Positions 13,721 to 14,358 of a stretch of DNA of 14,358 bases are shown one piece after another. The notes beneath the pieces were generated by a model, which saw only the letters and a list, made by a program, of their open reading frames with translations, was not told where the DNA came from and did no database searches. The stretch spans positions 1 to 14,358 of the forward strand of contig NZJA01000085.1 in assembly GCA_002691835.1 (NCBI GenBank). Reading direction: 5' to 3'. Origin of the DNA: Planctomycetota bacterium (lineage in GTDB: Bacteria > Planctomycetota > UBA8108 > UBA1146). Numbering within the stretch: the first letter of the stretch is position 1; each line of letters opens with the position of its first letter. Made by a program: the position numbers and the translations under genes.

Positions 13721-14358
13721 TCATAGTTCTCCTCCAATGACCATCGATCTTTCAGCCAAAGGGCTCTTGGGCCATGAAGCGATACGGCGTGGCTGGGGCC
13801 GAGGGTTATTGGCGGGACGGCTGGCGCACGCCCATCTTCTGGCGGGGCCAGAGGGCATTGGCAAGGGTTTCCTCGTGCGTCGCTGGGCGACGATGTTGCT
13901 TTGTCGCAATCCTCAGATGGGGGATTCTCCTGATCCACAGGCTTGTGGATATTGCCCTTCCTGTCAGGCATTGGTTTCTGGAAACCATGCGGGCTACATG
14001 GAGATTTCCACCGAGGGAGGCGGCTCGATTGAGATCGCCCGAATGCGTGAGGTACTTCACTTCCTTTCCTTGAGGGGAGAGGGCCGCAGAGTCATTCTGA
14101 TCGACAGTGCTGACCAGCTTCGAGAAGAAGCGGCGAATGCACTCCTAAAGATCCTTGAGGAACCTCCGGCGGATACTCACTTTTTGCTCGTGTCGCATCG
14201 TCCTGCCCGATTGTTGAAAACGATCGTCTCTCGTTGTCAGCGCTGGCTGTTGGGGCCGATTGCCCGTGAGCCATTCCTTGAAATTTTGCAGCGGAATGGG
14301 GTCGAAGGACAATTGGCGGCGATCCTGTTTGAAGGAGCGGGGGGGAGGCCAGGAGCGG
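13710..14358 (+). CDS. holB: DNA polymerase III delta-prime subunit, partial (C-terminus off the right edge)
   Basis: The clamp-loader subunit helps load the beta clamp on DNA. 216 codons are visible and no stop is reached. RLAHAHLLAGPEGIGKG (38-53) covers the family start and a Walker-A-like loop that has Gly where Ser/Thr is usual; delta-prime subunits commonly have a degenerate site. Cys65, 79, 82 and 85 (ACGYCPSC) form the zinc module. VILIDSADQL (128-137) is the Walker-B-like strand. NALLKILEEPP (143-153) and TIVSRCQRW (171-179, with the SRC motif) are diagnostic. The start is ambiguous: ATG 13710 overlaps tmk by 11 nt, ATG 13737 lies 16 bases after the tmk stop, and neither has a clear Shine-Dalgarno. 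The tmk-holB order is common in bacteria and supports the assignment. Confidence 0.95.
   Translation, partial: MSSDHSSPPMTIDLSAKGLLGHEAIRRGWGRGLLAGRLAHAHLLAGPEGIGKGFLVRRWATMLLCRNPQMGDSPDPQACGYCPSCQALVSGNHAGYMEISTEGGGSIEIARMREVLHFLSLRGEGRRVILIDSADQLREEAANALLKILEEPPADTHFLLVSHRPARLLKTIVSRCQRWLLGPIAREPFLEILQRNGVEGQLAAILFEGAGGRPGA

Noticed and set aside
13462..13971. 169-residue minus-strand frame over tmk/holB
   Set aside because: It is antisense to two well-identified housekeeping genes and resembles no protein family.

Overview
The window looks like an ordinary stretch of bacterial chromosome, by eye moderately GC-rich, with no transposase, integrase, phage, plasmid or CRISPR signal. Housekeeping genes (lipA, tmk, holB, a tRNA-Val with encoded CCA), a lipobox protein and many integral membrane proteins fit a free-living, probably Gram-negative bacterium. 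The phylum cannot be fixed from sequence reading alone; nothing here is diagnostic.

Layout. Positions 1-996 (minus) hold the N-terminal part of a large polytopic membrane protein that runs off the left edge. It is divergent from a DUF418/YeiB-type membrane protein (1116-2372, plus), which overlaps tail-to-tail with an ankyrin-repeat protein (2369-3070, minus) at a shared CTAG. Next come two small plus-strand genes: a 68-residue coiled-coil protein (3261-3467) and a two-helix membrane protein (3470-3688) with no ATG/GTG/TTG start, apparently initiating at ATT behind a strong Shine-Dalgarno. A minus-strand block follows in transcription order: a lipoprotein (7201-6833), a two-helix small membrane protein (6724-6503) and a large DUF2339 membrane protein (6377-3786).

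A tRNA-Val(GAC) (7489-7565, minus) has its own intrinsic terminator and an unusual palindrome in its upstream region. Upstream of it on the same strand lies a two-gene unit: a five-helix membrane protein (9331-8843) and a double zinc-ribbon protein with one C-terminal helix (8829-7696). The 306-base divergent gap 9332-9637 carries several perfect hairpins.

The right end is a plus-strand series. A PaaK/F390-synthetase-like adenylate-forming enzyme (GTG start, 9638-11155) is followed after 3 nt by a patatin-like hydrolase (11159-12031). Then lipA (12135-13076), tmk (overlapping lipA by one base) and holB (overlapping tmk by 11 nt, running off the right edge) form a tight run. Lipoyl synthase, dTMP kinase and the clamp-loader delta-prime subunit have no direct pathway link, so the arrangement is best read as co-transcription. 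The ligase-patatin pair suggests linked acyl release and acyl activation, which is inference.

Most of the window is conventional. The points most worth a second look are the ATT-initiated small membrane gene, the ligase with a degenerate ATP-binding motif next to the patatin, the zinc-ribbon/membrane pair, and the RNA-hairpin and palindrome structures in the intergenic regions.
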